Positions 33,200 through 44,155 are shown, counted from the stretch's first letter. The stretch: DNA of 64,000 nt from Mytilinidion resinicola (GCF_010093595.1 NW_022985459.1:310001-374000); one strand, 5' to 3'. Translations and numbers: made by a program. Notes: generated by a model from the letters alone, not told the origin.

Positions 33200-34110
33200 C
33201 GAAGGCCTTTAGACGATAACGAGGGGTTCCAGCCTTCAGAGCATGTCGTCACCGCTAGGCGCAGGTGGTCAACAAGCACAACTGTTGAACAGCATGGTGC
33301 AGGGTCAGTAGTGGATCTGTGGACTTTATATGGCGATTTACTGCAGAACGCGGTGCATCTATGGCCACTTTCAAACCTTCAACGAGTCGGAATCGCAACA
33401 CCAAATTGCGACACTTGAGACCAACCTCTTTACACTTACCTAAAAGCTTGAAGAGATCCTCCGAAAAAGCCATCAGCACCAAGCCAACCAGCAGGTACAG
33501 GGATTACTTCCTTCCCCGACATCTCCAACATACCTACCACCCACCACACGCCTCAGCTAGCCTTCGTATCTATCTCGGCACAAGGCAACTCATGACGAAG
33601 GCCTCTGGATTCGCTAGCCTTACCTCTCGGTTCCAGACGCGGAATACCGTAAAACAACAGCCTCGACCACATACCTCCAGAGGTAGATCCGTACATGGTC
33701 GACGCCCTCACACCAGTCATGTGGCTCCTACATATTCGTCGGGTGATAGTGTTTCCTAGAGTTCAATCCGCGCGTCATTTCATAAGCAACCTGCGGGAAG
33801 CGCTTTTCGACAGGCTGTAGAGGCCCAATTGGCGAGCAAGCCACTCCCACCACCCCCAGCTCCAGAGCACAGTACCACGGATTACTCGGGTATCATTGAC
33901 AGCTACGGGGCGCTTGCTCCCATTCCGAAACTTTTCCATCGAGACGGACTCATCTATCTTCTTAAGGTATTGCGTGCGTCGCCTAGTCTTGCTGAGGATG
34001 AATCCACGTCGAAGGCCACGTTCATGACACTCGTCTCCCGTGCGATCAATGTGTACGCTCCCTCCTCCAGGAAACTACTCGAAAATCTCGAGGTCCGTCC
34101 AGCAGCATAA
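33200..34110 (+). pseudogene. Unrecognised regulatory-type protein relic
   Basis: An early frame contains a coiled-coil stretch (ESESQHQIATLETNLFTLTQ, then KLEEILRKSHQHQANQQ) followed by Pro/Ser-rich sequence, as in fungal transcription regulators. A second frame runs across TAG 33757-33759 into SFHKQPAGSAFRQAVEAQLA, a Pro run, and a helical C-terminus (FHRDGLIYLLKVLRASPSL, then FMTLVSRAINVYAPSSRKLL), ending at TAA 34110. Whether both halves belong to one gene is inference. Confidence 0.4.
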
Positions 34111-34428
34111 ACGGCGTCTTTTACATCACCGAGCAGGAGTACTAATTTTCGCAACGACCCTTCGCTCCATGTTCTTCCGCTCTATATACGTCATCTTTCG
34201 TTCTGCAGGCGGAGACTACGTGAAGCGGCTTTCCAACAAAGGGATGACTACTTTGGCATCAACAAGCTCGTATTACGTTGTGGAGTAGGGGATATTAAGG
34301 ATCTTGCTTTCCTCTCCGGCAGCAGAGATAGCCGGTTCGGGTTCGGAAAACGCGGCGATCAATTCCCCAAACGACCGAGAAAGCCCAGCTATCAGTCCCC
34401 GTTATCCCTCTGGAAACGCAATGTTGTT

Positions 34429-34524
34429 CGTCGTCTAGCCCCTTCCATACCGTCGTCTAGCCCCTTCCATACCGTCGTCTAGCCCCTTCCATACCGTCGT
34501 CTAGCCCCTTCCATACCGTCGTCT
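34429..34524 (+). repeat. 22-bp tandem repeat, four copies
   Basis: Four perfect copies of CGTCGTCTAGCCCCTTCCAT plus AC (34429-34516) and a partial fifth. The identity between copies points to recent expansion, unlike the old arrays elsewhere. The flanking segment (34387-34430) is repeated in diverged form at 34855-34920. Confidence 0.9.
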
Positions 34525-34852
34525 CTCGGTCCAGTGCCGACAACAGTGGACCGGACCACTGCTTCTTTCCTAACGAAGAACGGGTGAGGCGTACGGGTGA
34601 GGTCGACATGTCCTCCATCGACAAGCCTAATCTTCTAAACTGTGCGTCAGCATCACCTCTATTCGGAGTTCTAGATTGATTACGCCCCATCAATGGGTGC
34701 ATTCTCTCCGCCAGGGGACTTCCCAAAGTTCTCGAGTCCTTCTCCATTGGCGAGAATGACTGTCTCGGTGTCAATTCACGTGGCTATCGGTTACCTCTTC
34801 GGACGGGCAAGCGTGGCCATCAAGACCCCATATAGACGAAGAAACGCGACGA

Positions 34853-35555
34853 TTAGTCCTCCTTATACCTGTGGACACGCAATGTCGTCCGATGTCTATC
34901 CCCCTTATATACCTCCCAGGGGGGTAGTGGTAGACGGTCTGGCGTTACAGTCGCACCATGATATTGTCTCCCTGAGGTTGCTGAATACCACGGTGTGATG
35001 AATGCCGGCATGAGGGTTTCTCGCAGCTTGCGAATATTGAAGAACTCAGCGTCCACATCACTCCTAGAGCCGTTAACCCTTGGTCTAGAATATTGGGTGA
35101 AGCGGATGCTCCAGCTCAATAGGTCGTTTGATAAGTCCAATCCACCAGAGTCAGCGTACGATCGCTGCCATTTAAGAGCATGTTGTATAACGTTGGGTGC
35201 ATCCTCCCCTCGAGGAATGAGCGAGTCGGTATCAACAAGATTGTTCAAGACGGTCTTCGAGCAGTTGTTGATGTGGAGCCATAGCAGAGCTCTTTGGGGG
35301 GCAAGATGGAGCAGACGTGCCTGGACGCCAAGCCGTAGTTTGCGAGTCCTTCCACACCTGCATTCAGACCATGGGACCCTTAGCTTCGAGTTAAGATTAG
35401 AGCCCGCGCCAAGTGGATCTGGAACCAGCAGGAGTGTCATGCTGGTTCGAACAAGAGCAAACAGCATGGAGCAGCGCGTGACAGCGTTCGGCCAGCGCGA
35501 GCTTGTCGGTGACAGCATGAGGACGAACGAGAGCTACAACTCGAGCCGGCCATGA
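34853..35555. CDS. Two long overlapping antisense ORFs, one of them possibly real
   Basis: A 221-codon frame on the minus strand (35518-34853) and a 186-codon frame on the plus strand (34995-35555) overlap almost completely. The minus-strand frame has a plausible protein-like middle (ALKWQRSYADSGGLDLSNDL, then DVDAEFFNIRKLRETLMPAF). The plus frame is Arg/Ser-rich, as antisense shadows often are. I favour the minus strand but recognise no family. Confidence 0.3.
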
Positions 35556-36474
35556 AAGTCTGTCAACAAGCAGAAATGGATCCTTTTCATCTCCCACCGG
35601 CCGTTTAAGACATTTGATGAGCGGCCGGCTTCGTAGGGGAAGCTGGGAGACAAGCTGCCAAGGCTGACTCTGCTTTGGAGAAGAGTGCTAGGAGTCAGCA
35701 AGGCATTGTCTTCTCGTCAAATGCTTCAATGGTCACTTTAGACAATATGCCGTTGCTAGTGTCAAAGACGGTTACCCCAAGTCGCGCCACGAGACAGCGT
35801 TTCCCCAAGCCAGCCACTCTAAGATGTCCAACAACGCCCCGTCAGAGAACGCCAACGAGAGCGAGCCCAGGCCAGGCCCCTATATGACTCGAGTGGCCCC
35901 CTCCCCTTTCTTCTCATGGACACCCAGCGCACCTGGCGAAGAAGGAAGAGTCTTATATCTCACAATTCTCGATGAACGGCACAGTACGGGTCAGCGGGGC
36001 CTCCCCCGAGGCCTTCGCGGCCCATCATCGAAGTAATGTCGTTGCAGCTACTCTTGGGTACGTGTGATGGTTTCACGGAAAGTCTGGCCTGCGAGGGTCG
36101 CGTCAGACAAATCGGTGGCGTAGGAGTGAAGAAGCAACTTTTCACCTGTCCCTTCACTAGGTGAGTTGCAGATATCTAGACGGAAGCGGGAGAGCGAGCC
36201 CGCTATTAAGCCGTATCTACTGCCTGTCCTAGATCTCCAACCTCTAGCGCTGTCCAGTAGCTCCTACTCATGCTCGATATCGACCCGGCCTCTCCCAAAC
36301 GCGGCACTAACAGCTTCGAGAATACGCTTCACACCACGTCCAACACCAGCCTCTCGGCCACCCACAGTATCCAGCATATCCTGGCGCTTCCCCCCACCCC
36401 CCCCTCCCCCCCGCGGCGCCCCGCTAGTAGAATGGACCGATCCTGTCCTAGGTACCCTTGACATTGCCGCCGAA

Positions 36475-36655
36475 ACTCTGCTACTCCCTGTTCGAGCTCC
36501 GGATCTCGCGACACCTTTCCCGGCTACGACAATCCGCAAGGCGCAGACTTAACTGCTACCATTTTCTTCATCCTGACCCCAATTTCTCCGCCAGTTCCGT
36601 CAAAGCTCGCTTGAGGCCAACGTCTCCCTACCTCTGACCTGACGGTATCACTGCG
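36475..36655 (+). pseudogene. Second copy of the 0.9-1.1 kb segment
   Basis: Encodes TLLLPVRAPDLATPFP, shifts frame, then GYDNPQGADLTATIFF, then [23 protein letters not shown]. It is the diverged plus-strand counterpart of the minus-strand segment at 905-1075. A run of C (about 36389-36412) lies just upstream. Protein unknown. Confidence 0.5.
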
Positions 36656-36936
36656 TCAAAAACTACCCCGACCAACGAGCAAAATAGGGACTTTCCACGA
36701 ACATTTGCAAGCAGTGGCCCGTAGTAGCACCTATAGCGATAACGTGAAGATCACCGCCTTCAGCTCTACGTTCCGCGTGCACCTCGAGATCTATCTACAC
36801 GACTTCACCTACATGGTCTCTAGTGAGCTCCATTGGTAGTGGGCAGATCAGCCGGAGGCGCAGCACCCGATTGTCCGCATTGTCTTCCACATAAGTTCTA
36901 TGTTGTAACCGGCTGTTCTGCTGCTAAGCTAGGGAT

Positions 36937-37619
36937 ATGCATCACTGGAATCTATGCCGACTCGATTTGGACAGACCTGGGAGTATTTCACCTTGGCGAT
37001 CCTGGACGGAGCTCTCTCACGAAGGCTTGACTGCTTTTCTGGCAAAGTATGCGCCCGGGGGATTTGCGAGATCAGATTGTCCTCTCCGAAATCAGATTCC
37101 AGGGATGGGCCGGATGTCGATTCGTGGCGCAGTCAACGATGGATTCCTGAAGTCCCAGGCGTCTTGGAACAACTTCCCGGGTACTTTCTGGCCATTACTC
37201 CTCCGATTGAAGCTGGGCCTCTTCAGTGGAATGATTCCTCAATGGCAAGACAATGTAGCTCCGAGATATTGCTTCATTTTGGACCGCGACTATCCGACGC
37301 CGGAGAGGTGTCGAAGATCAGGTCCGTCTTAACAGTCTCAAGCCTCACTCTTGTATTACCCGGCTAGCAGTGCGAAGTGGATGTCTTTTAATCCCAAGTG
37401 AGGAAGCGAGATAAGAAGAATGCGAAAAAAACTGCCAAAGATGTCGAGAGACCAAAGGTGCTTACCGGCGCGGAGATTGACTACGTTGGCAATGTCCTGC
37501 ATCCAAAGCAAGACGGCAAGGACGACGACGAAGGGCCATCAAACGACGAAGAGATTAAGGAGATCGAAAGGAAGGGCATCTGGGGTGTTTTGGCGCTTTA
37601 TAGGCTTGCTTTTTGGTAG
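36937..37619 (+). pseudogene. Hypothetical relic with Lys-rich C-terminus
   Basis: Two overlapping frames are open at 36937-37367; the one starting MPTRFGQTWEYFTLAILDGA looks the more natural. At 37371 a frame CEVDVF-stop-SQVRKRDKKNAKK (TAA 37389-37391) continues as VLTGAEIDYVGNVLHPKQDG, an acidic stretch and WGVLALYRLAFW, ending at TAG 37617. The last part is coherent; its connection to the first is inference. No family recognised. Confidence 0.35.
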
Positions 37620-37963
37620 TAAATATACCGTTCACAGGTACAATTGGTGCTTTTTTGCTATAGAAAGTAGTCACTTATAATACAAGCTGTAAACAACGGT
37701 ACTTGTTGTAACAAATGTTTAGGTTGGACAAGCAAGTGAAGCGGCAAGTTCCGCCCTCCCCCACACGCGTGGTGCACTATTGCAATAAGCTCCACCTGGT
37801 TTCCGCTACTCACTCTGAAGCTACACACACCTTTCTACCAACAACAGCGAGGACGTGATCGCCATTTCACTTGTTTCAAAATAGCTTCCATTTTCCACTT
37901 CCATTGCCAGTCCACGACTGAACAGCCATCGAGGCGAAGCACGAACCGCGTCTGATGCTGCCA

Positions 37964-38089
37964 TGAGTTCAGAGCCGGAACCGGAGGAGAGTGGCACAGA
38001 TGAGAGCTTCACCTAGACGTCGGCCGGGACAACAGGAAGCGGGGCCTCTACGAAATCCATCCAACCCGATCGACGGCCTCATGAAGTTT
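37964..38089 (+). pseudogene. Small acidic N-terminal fragment with TAG
   Basis: ATG at 37964 opens MSSEPEPEESGTDESFT, then TAG, then TSAGTTGSGASTKSIQPDRR in the same frame, ending at TGA. A different frame (KLETFFKLDARHPTLGAQPG) follows. No family recognised. Confidence 0.3.
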
Positions 38090-38428
38090 GACGAAAGGGC
38101 CACTAAGCTTGAGACCTTCTTCAAGCTTGATGCGCGACACCCGACTCTTGGAGCTCAACCTGGTACCAAAAGGCACCACATGAATCCAATAACCTGCTGG
38201 CTTCGTTGCGTCGCTCCTCGGTATCCTCCCGAGGACAGCCCCGCCGGTACTGGATTTCGCGTCAATCTCTTCCCTGAGCAAGACAGCCCTCCCGATCACG
38301 GTGGATATAGAGGCAACTCATCTCGTCCTTCCGGTACAGTCATCGGCGCTCATCAAACACAACCTGCCTTTCCACCTCCAAGCTCTCGCACCTGCCTCAC
38401 CGAGGCGTGCTATGGAAGAGGCTATCAC

Positions 38429-38718
38429 TCTTGCTAGAGTTCTTCGAGGCTTGGTCCGCATGTCTCAGCCAGCACGGTACCACTTAGACGTGCTAGAGCT
38501 CTCCGGGGTTTGATCCGCGAGCCTTGGCCAGTGTAGGGCTACCAGACGTGCTGAAGTTCTTCGAAGTCTGATCCGCAAGTCAGTCAGCGCAGCACTATCC
38601 AGATGTGTCGAAATTCTTCGAGGTTTGTCCGCAAGTCTCAGCCGGCGCCGGACCACCCAGACGTGTCGAAGCTCTTCGAGGTTTGATCCGCAAGTCTCAG
38701 CCAGTGCAGCACCATCCA
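38429..38718 (+). repeat. 58-bp tandem repeat, five units
   Basis: Units of the form GACGTGTCGAAGCTCTTCGA-GGTTTGATCCGCAAGTCTCAGCCAG start near 38429, 38487, 38545, 38602 and 38660, with a truncated next unit at 38719. The period (57-59 bp) is not a multiple of three, so frames do not persist. Units differ at several positions. Confidence 0.85.
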
Positions 38719-38719
38719 G

Positions 38720-40100
38720 ACACGCTTACGAAGCCAATGGACGCCCGAGCTGATGTCCCTACTTCTCTCTCGGAGCGAAGCAAAGTTCTGCACATGATTG
38801 GACTGCCCCACGACACCACCCATGTCTTCCTCGATTTCTTGGGATAAACAAACCTGACCTTAGGAGGATGTGTCGGGCTTGGGCAAGTTGCAATGGCCGG
38901 TCTCAATCGTCTTGTCCTAGGCGCGAACAAAGAATGAATTATATCACACCCGAAGGCCAACCTCACTTTGGAAGAGGGCAGCAAGCAAAGTGCGACTAGA
39001 AGCGTTGAACAAAACGTCAGCTGTCGTGCAAGTCAAGCTTCGAGGATCTTGGGGGGATATTTTCGAGGAAGGCGGGAAGCTTGGGACAGATTTTCGGGAC
39101 AAGAGGGCCGCGGATGGTATATACTGGTTGGGGCATTTCTTGTCTAGGATTTTCAGTGTCTGGGTCAAAGACCGGCGGCTCGTGAGGGAAGACTTCTTTC
39201 AAAAACCGTCGACAGTTTTGATGTCGACCTCGACTGCTCCGGATCCAAGGCAGTATCTCGTACGCCCGTACCTTGGATGGTCCCGATCCGCACCACGATC
39301 ATGCTTCGGAACATTCCAGAACCAAATGACTGATGTAAGCATCTTATTCCCGTTTCATGCGTCATCAACTAACAGTTGTCAGATACAACTGCTATCGGTC
39401 CTGTGCCAGGTAGGGTTCCAAAGCTTAATCGACCTCATGTGCTTGCGGATGGACTTCAGTCGGGGGCATGGCGAACGACCTAAATCCCAACTACGGCCTC
39501 TCGTCCTACCTTAATATGAAAGGCCTTATTGTCAGTGCGGATAATTAGGATAAGCAGGCTTCGGACTAGAACTATTAAGGTAGATAGGGCAGAACACAAT
39601 TACGGCAGCGTATTATACTTAGAACGAGTCTGATTATTCCATGATGTTAAAGAAATTTATTCGAGAGTAACGACCCATCTGTCTCTGGTCTCGCAAAAAC
39701 AGCGGCGGAAGTGATGAATGTAGTGGAGCCCGTCTATTAGAAGACCTGCTACATATACTAACTAGACTGGGCAGCCGTAATGAAAACTCTCCAGCAAACT
39801 AACTAATTATCCGAAGATAGGCGCCACCTAAAGCTCCATAATCATTATATCTTAAAGACTGTTCTCCACCCGCATCAGCCTCTATGTGAGGGGCTGGTGA
39901 CGTGACATCGGGCCGAAAGATATTCCGCCGCTTCTCATATATCTCGCGAGCTGGAGCCTGGACCTCTCTCCTTCATCAACCCTTCGTTAACCTCCCAGCA
40001 TGGTTCTTCGTCTTTCCACCCTCTCTTCCAAAAGCCAAGCGAGAGGTTGGAAACAGCCAGCAAGGGGTGCTCATTCTTTCGATCGCGCGGTTTTTAGAAG
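38720..40100. other. Unrecognised; antisense open frames and A/T-rich DNA
   Basis: 38985-39514 is open on both strands (174 codons on plus) without recognisable content. 39530-39880 is A/T-rich and has no coding signal; no inverted repeats or terminal repeats were seen. Confidence 0.2.
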
Positions 40101-41160
40101 ATCTTTCCAGCAGCTACCACGCAACCTAGAACAACGACGACCATGGCAATCAGACACCAGCTCTGATCTTCAGCACGGTGGTCGCCCGCTTGGCCTTTCC
40201 CACGTCAGATACACCAACATCTCCAACGGAGGTGAAGCTATGGAGAGAACCGAGGCTACCGGCGGTCTCACCTAGGATCGGATCATGCAGAGTGCTCCAA
40301 AACATCTTCCGCCTCATGGGTACCACCGACGTTGATTTGTTGCTGTTCCGGAGGTTGACAATGAAACCGGTGATGGGCGTGATGAAGCAGAGCAAGACGA
40401 AGATACAGGTACCGATTCAGCGTACGATCTACCGCCGGTGGTAAACCCCACACTCTAACTCCACGTCCGCCGTCCACAAGCGCATTCTTTGGAAGATCTT
40501 TCTAGGACCTACTCGCTGAAGACCTCCGATTCAGCGAAGACCGACTCAGGCTTCCGTCCTTCCTGCGCGAAACGAGTTACCTTTTCGGTCTTCGGATGGC
40601 TCAGCCAAATCCCTCCTTCCAGCAGCTACTGCTCGACCCGGAACAACGACGAGCATGACACCAGCACCGACCCACCAGCGCCGGTTTTTTGCTATTTGGA
40701 GGTTAATAATGAAGCCGATGATGGGGATGATGAAGCAGAACAAGAGGAAGATACAGGTACCGAATCAGCATACGATGAGCCACCAAAGACAACCTCCGCG
40801 CTCCAACCCCGCGTCCGCCGCCTACAAGGGCCTTCTGTGGATGCTATCTCCGGAACCTACTGGCCAAGCACCTCTGATCCAGCGAAGATCGGCTCAATGA
40901 AACGAGTTACGCGCTCAGTCTTTGAACGGCTCAGCCATTTGTCTCTCTCCAGCAGCTACCACCCGACTCGGAACGATGACTACTAGACACCAAGTTTTGA
41001 TACCACCGACGATGAGCACAATAGCACACTCACCTCCCTCAGTCTTGTTGCCGAGGCCCACCACGTGGAGGGCGATGTATACGCTGACCGATCTGGGACG
41101 ACGGCAAGCGACGAAGAGTTCTTCAGCGAGGAGCCGCCGCCGTCCGATCGACACTAAACA
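40100..41160 (+). repeat. Tandemly duplicated coding-like segment with acidic blocks
   Basis: A segment encoding SSSYHxTRNNDD (CTTCCAGCAGCTACCAC-type DNA) occurs at about 40107, 40616 and 40949. A block encoding EVNNEADDGDDEAEQEEDTG, then TESAYDEPP, occurs at 40355-40450 and again at 40700-40800. Around the second copy the frame is open (about 40489-40986), ends at TAG, and continues in the same frame as TPSFDTTDDEHN to ASDEEFFSEEPPPSDRH at 41157. Two or three tandem copies of one exon-sized unit therefore exist, the first with frame damage. Protein unknown; acidic and Ser-rich. Confidence 0.55.
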
Positions 41161-41229
41161 CGATGAGACATTAGGATGTTGTGGCCGTAAGACTCCCACC
41201 CTACACCTCACTTTGATAAGACGAATTGA

Positions 41230-41345
41230 CACGTCGTCCTAGGGCAACGTCTTCCTCTTCACTTTGGTCTGTTGGGTGAGAGGCACGGGTATCGGGGGCA
41301 TGCCAAACGGTCCGTGTCGCTCAGCCCACAGACTTGGTTGCCTCT
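41230..41345 (+). repeat. Dispersed repeat, copy 1
   Basis: Contains CCTAGGGCAACG, TCTTCACTTTGG, TGTTGGGTGAG and CACGGGTATCGGGGGCATGC, ending in CCCACAGACTTGG. Shared with 41645-41785 and 42640-42750. Confidence 0.8.
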
Positions 41346-41370
41346 ACCACCTCGCTGAGCAACTCGGGTT

Positions 41371-41694
41371 TTGTGCACCAGCCATTTCGCCAAATACGGT
41401 CCCGTATTCCATGCACACTCAGACCACGGACTTCAGCGAGTTGACGCGGATACTCTCACCTACCATCTGGAGTTCGATTCCGTCACGGCTGCAGAGCACC
41501 TTGTCCATGGCTGGGCCCATCCGACGACGAACACGCCGACCAGACACCCAGCTCAGGCCCCAGTAACACGAAACACGAGAACAACTCTGTATGTCTCCTA
41601 TAGACCTCGCTCTTACGCCTCACTACAGAAACACCATCTAACACGCTGTCCTAGGGCGACCTGTCCTCTTCACTTTCGACCTTACTTACGGTAG
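41371..41694 (+). CDS. Unrecognised frame with a vague RRM-like pattern
   Basis: An open frame reading SHFAKYGPVFHAHSDHG, then TLTYHLEFDSVTAAEHLVHG. The spacing of FxxYGPV and YHLEFDSVTAAEHL vaguely resembles an RRM, but the RNP motifs are not clear. It lies between two copies of the dispersed repeat. Confidence 0.25.
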   Translation: MCTSHFAKYGPVFHAHSDHGLQRVDADTLTYHLEFDSVTAAEHLVHGWAHPTTNTPTRHPAQAPVTRNTRTTLYVSYRPRSYASLQKHHLTRCPRATCPLHFRPYLR

Positions 41695-41785
41695 AAGCAA
41701 GTAAGTTTGTTGGGTGAGCGACGCGAGTATCGGGGGCATGCCAAACGGCCCGTGTCGCTCAGCCCACGGACTTAGTCGCTTCTAC
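41645..41785 (+). repeat. Dispersed repeat, copy 2
   Basis: Same elements as copy 1 (CTGTCCTAGGGCGACC, TTGGGTGAGCGACGCG, GTATCGGGGGCATGCC). It also has an insertion near 41685 containing ACTTACGGTAGAAG, partly inverted relative to CTTCTACCGTAAG at its 3' end (about 41775-41788). Confidence 0.75.
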
Positions 41786-41953
41786 CGTAAGCAAGGGCGG
41801 ACAACAACCAATTCCGAACCGCTTGAAAGAGAAGGACTTCCCGGAGAACCACGGCGTAGTCCTCTGTGAGAAGACCATCTGGCCCCCGAAGTGGCAATTC
41901 TGAGCTGGCACCTTGGCGGACGCTACTGGAGATAAAGTGGGATGGATCTCTCT

Positions 41954-42145
41954 GACACCGAGAATAAGGTGATGCTCGTCTTCGAGTACATGGACAAGGA
42001 TCTGAAGAAGTACATGGACTCCAGAGGTGATTGTAGCGAACTTAATCCACCCACGATTTAGTCGTTCATGTTCTAGGCGCTGCAGGGCATTGCCTTCTAC
42101 CACGACAACGGTGTCCTCCACCACGATCTGAAGCATCAGAACAAA
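41954..42145 (+). pseudogene. Pho85-type kinase, hinge to catalytic-loop relic
   Basis: The frame reads [20 protein letters not shown], continues MDSRGD, then LNPPTI-stop-SFMF-stop-ALQGIAFYHDNGVLHHDLKHQN. This is the CDK hinge ([14 protein letters not shown], typical of Pho85/Cdk5-type kinases), helix E and the catalytic loop. The family HRDLKPQN has become HHDLKHQN, so the HRD arginine and the loop proline are lost. In-frame TAGs lie at 42059-42061 and 42074-42076; the second sits at a conserved Gln position (SFMYQLLQGIAF in the family). After 42145 the sequence no longer resembles a kinase. The N-lobe of such a kinase lies at 618-813. Confidence 0.85.
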
Positions 42146-42639
42146 CGGCCCTTGGTTTGCCGATGGTTGAGTCAGAAATGCACGGCGACTCTGGTGGCAA
42201 ATTTTTTGACAACTTGTGGTTGTGCAGGGCGATCCAGGCGCTAGCGTGTGTGCCTTCTCCGTCCTTGATGACGAGAATCCGATCGGAGCGCAAATCGACA
42301 AGGCTAAGAAGGCGCTGGCTCCTATCCAGCGCTTGGTGTCCTTGACCAATCTAGAGACTTGATGGTCCGCCAAAAAGCTTGCTGGGACAGGCACTATCAA
42401 GGCCATCGGCGATACTGAGACGCCGTCGAGCCTGAAGAACAGCGATCTATTCCCGAATGTGAAGGAACTCCCAAAGAGCATGATGGGCCTACCGGAATGA
42501 TGTTCTTCCTGATTCGAAGTCATGTGGGAGACTTCTTCCGACGCTCCGCACCCAAGACCACCTTTAACGGAAGCTGGAGTCGACTAAGTGACCGTAAGCC
42601 TCCTCTCTCCTCCTCACTACAAAAACGGCGAATAAAAGG

Positions 42640-42750
42640 GTATTCTAGAGCGAACTCTTCACTTTGCCTGTTGGGTGAGCGACACGGGTATCGGGGGCAT
42701 GCCAAACTGCCTGTATCGCTTACCCCACAGACATACGCAGACCGGTCTAG
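42640..42750 (+). repeat. Dispersed repeat, copy 3
   Basis: Contains CTCTTCACTTTGCCTGTTGG, TGAGCGACACGGGTATCGGG and GGCATGCCAAACTGCC. Its upstream flank (CTCCTCACTACAAAAAC) also matches that of copy 2, so the duplicated unit is at least 180 bp. Confidence 0.8.
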
Positions 42751-42751
42751 T

Positions 42752-43054
42752 ATGACGGCAAGCGACAAGGAGTTCTTCAGCAGCCCGGGGGAACCGCCGC
42801 CGTCAAATTCGGTAGAAGCGGCTATGGACTACTGGTATGCTTGGGGCTCCTGGGGAGAAAGGGCAGAGCGGGGTGAAGTGCCTCGTGCTGCACTAGGTGG
42901 ATGTTTGGAGCAGCGACAATTTACTATGTCTCACGAGGAAGGTCTCATCGACTATTCGGACGACGAGCTCCAACAGACCGCCTTGCCAGCCTGGGAAAAG
43001 GTTACTGACATCTGTTTGATGGGACTCGGGGCCTCTTCTTTTTTGGGGCTTTAA
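42752..43054 (+). CDS. Hypothetical 100-residue protein
   Basis: ATG at 42752 opens an intact frame MTASDKEFFSSPGEPPPSN, AAMDYWYAWGSWGERAERG, then EEGLIDYSDDELQQTALPAW, ending at TAA 43054. The first ~20 codons are shared with 41095-41160 (TASDEEFFSEEPPP), where they form the end of the acidic duplicated segment. Acidic and Trp-rich; no known family. Its start lies directly downstream of a dispersed-repeat copy, so the promoter region was duplicated with it. Confidence 0.45.
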   Translation: MTASDKEFFSSPGEPPPSNSVEAAMDYWYAWGSWGERAERGEVPRAALGGCLEQRQFTMSHEEGLIDYSDDELQQTALPAWEKVTDICLMGLGASSFLGL

Positions 43055-43724
43055 TATGTGATCTCAGCAAAGAATAGGGGTCTGTTGTCGATGGTAATAG
43101 ACCACGGCATGGACTGCGAACTCGTGCTACATATCTACTTCACCACATTAATTCAAGCGTTTTGTCGTCGGTGAAAGCAAAATTGTTCTGCGAGTCAACG
43201 GCCATCGTGATGTAGCGTTCAACCAATTCCCTCTTGTAGACCTGCTGAAATGACCCTTTGCTTCGTACAGAGGCGCAAGAAGTCCTTAACTCTTCCTTCA
43301 CACAATTTCGTTGTCCAAGTATCCGTTACATGGGGGCCGCAAGACCATTCTGGCTTGCTTGCCACCCCTCTGTCTGCATCGCCTTGCCAAACGGGCACCT
43401 ATCGGACCATAACATCCGCGTTGCTATTCGGCCCGCCCACCTCCAAAACGCCTTTCCATGTTTCGGATCCCCTCTGTCTCAATTGCCATTCCACCTTCAT
43501 TACTACATCAGGCCACTGCCACATTAGCATCATGAACAACCTCAGCCCAACGCTTTGCTGCCTCTCAAGTCTTATCTTCAGCCATCCTTCCGCATATTCT
43601 CCCCGAAATGCTGCCACTCTGATCCGGCAGATTTCTCGCAAGTGCAAGCCTCTTGGGCGCACTTTACGACTCGGATTCGAATATCCCACTAAAGGACTCC
43701 ACTCCATGCGGACGGCACCACAGT

Positions 43725-44155
43725 ATGGCGACAGACGATAACAGCAACGCTTCCTCAAACGCCCCTCGGCGCCCAAAAGAGCACCCTTCCACGATGCAGC
43801 AGTATGAGCCTGCTACAAGGCCCGGAGTAGTAGGCAGGCTTAGGCAAGCTCTGGACAACATCCTCTCGGCCTTGTGGCGGAAGGGTCATCTCCCGTAGGC
43901 GGCGCCAAGAAGGCCACCAAGGCTGCTTCGAAGCTCTCGGTGCGGTACCTGACTCGTTGCCTACAATACCACATCGAGCTAGCTATCTCAAGCAGCAACA
44001 CCGCCTCAAGCTCCACCACAGCCGAACAGGTCGGCCGGCAGTTGACATTCGATATAATGAAAGAGTTTTCTGAAGTCCAGCATACGTTGCGAGCTAGTCT
44101 TGAGCTCGAGTCCGACGTGGATGGCGCCTTCGTTCCATCCATTCTAAAACTCTAG
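43725..44155 (+). pseudogene. Hypothetical protein, probably frameshifted
   Basis: ATG at 43725 opens MATDDNSNASSNAPRRPKEH, QQYEPATRPGVVGRLRQALD, then runs out of frame near 43890. A second frame continues KKATKAASKLSVRYLTRCLQ, YHIELAISSSNTASSSTTAE, QLTFDIMKEFSEVQHTLRAS to TAG 44155. A single frameshift near 43885 would join them into ~140 residues. Helical and Ser-rich; no family recognised. Confidence 0.45.
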
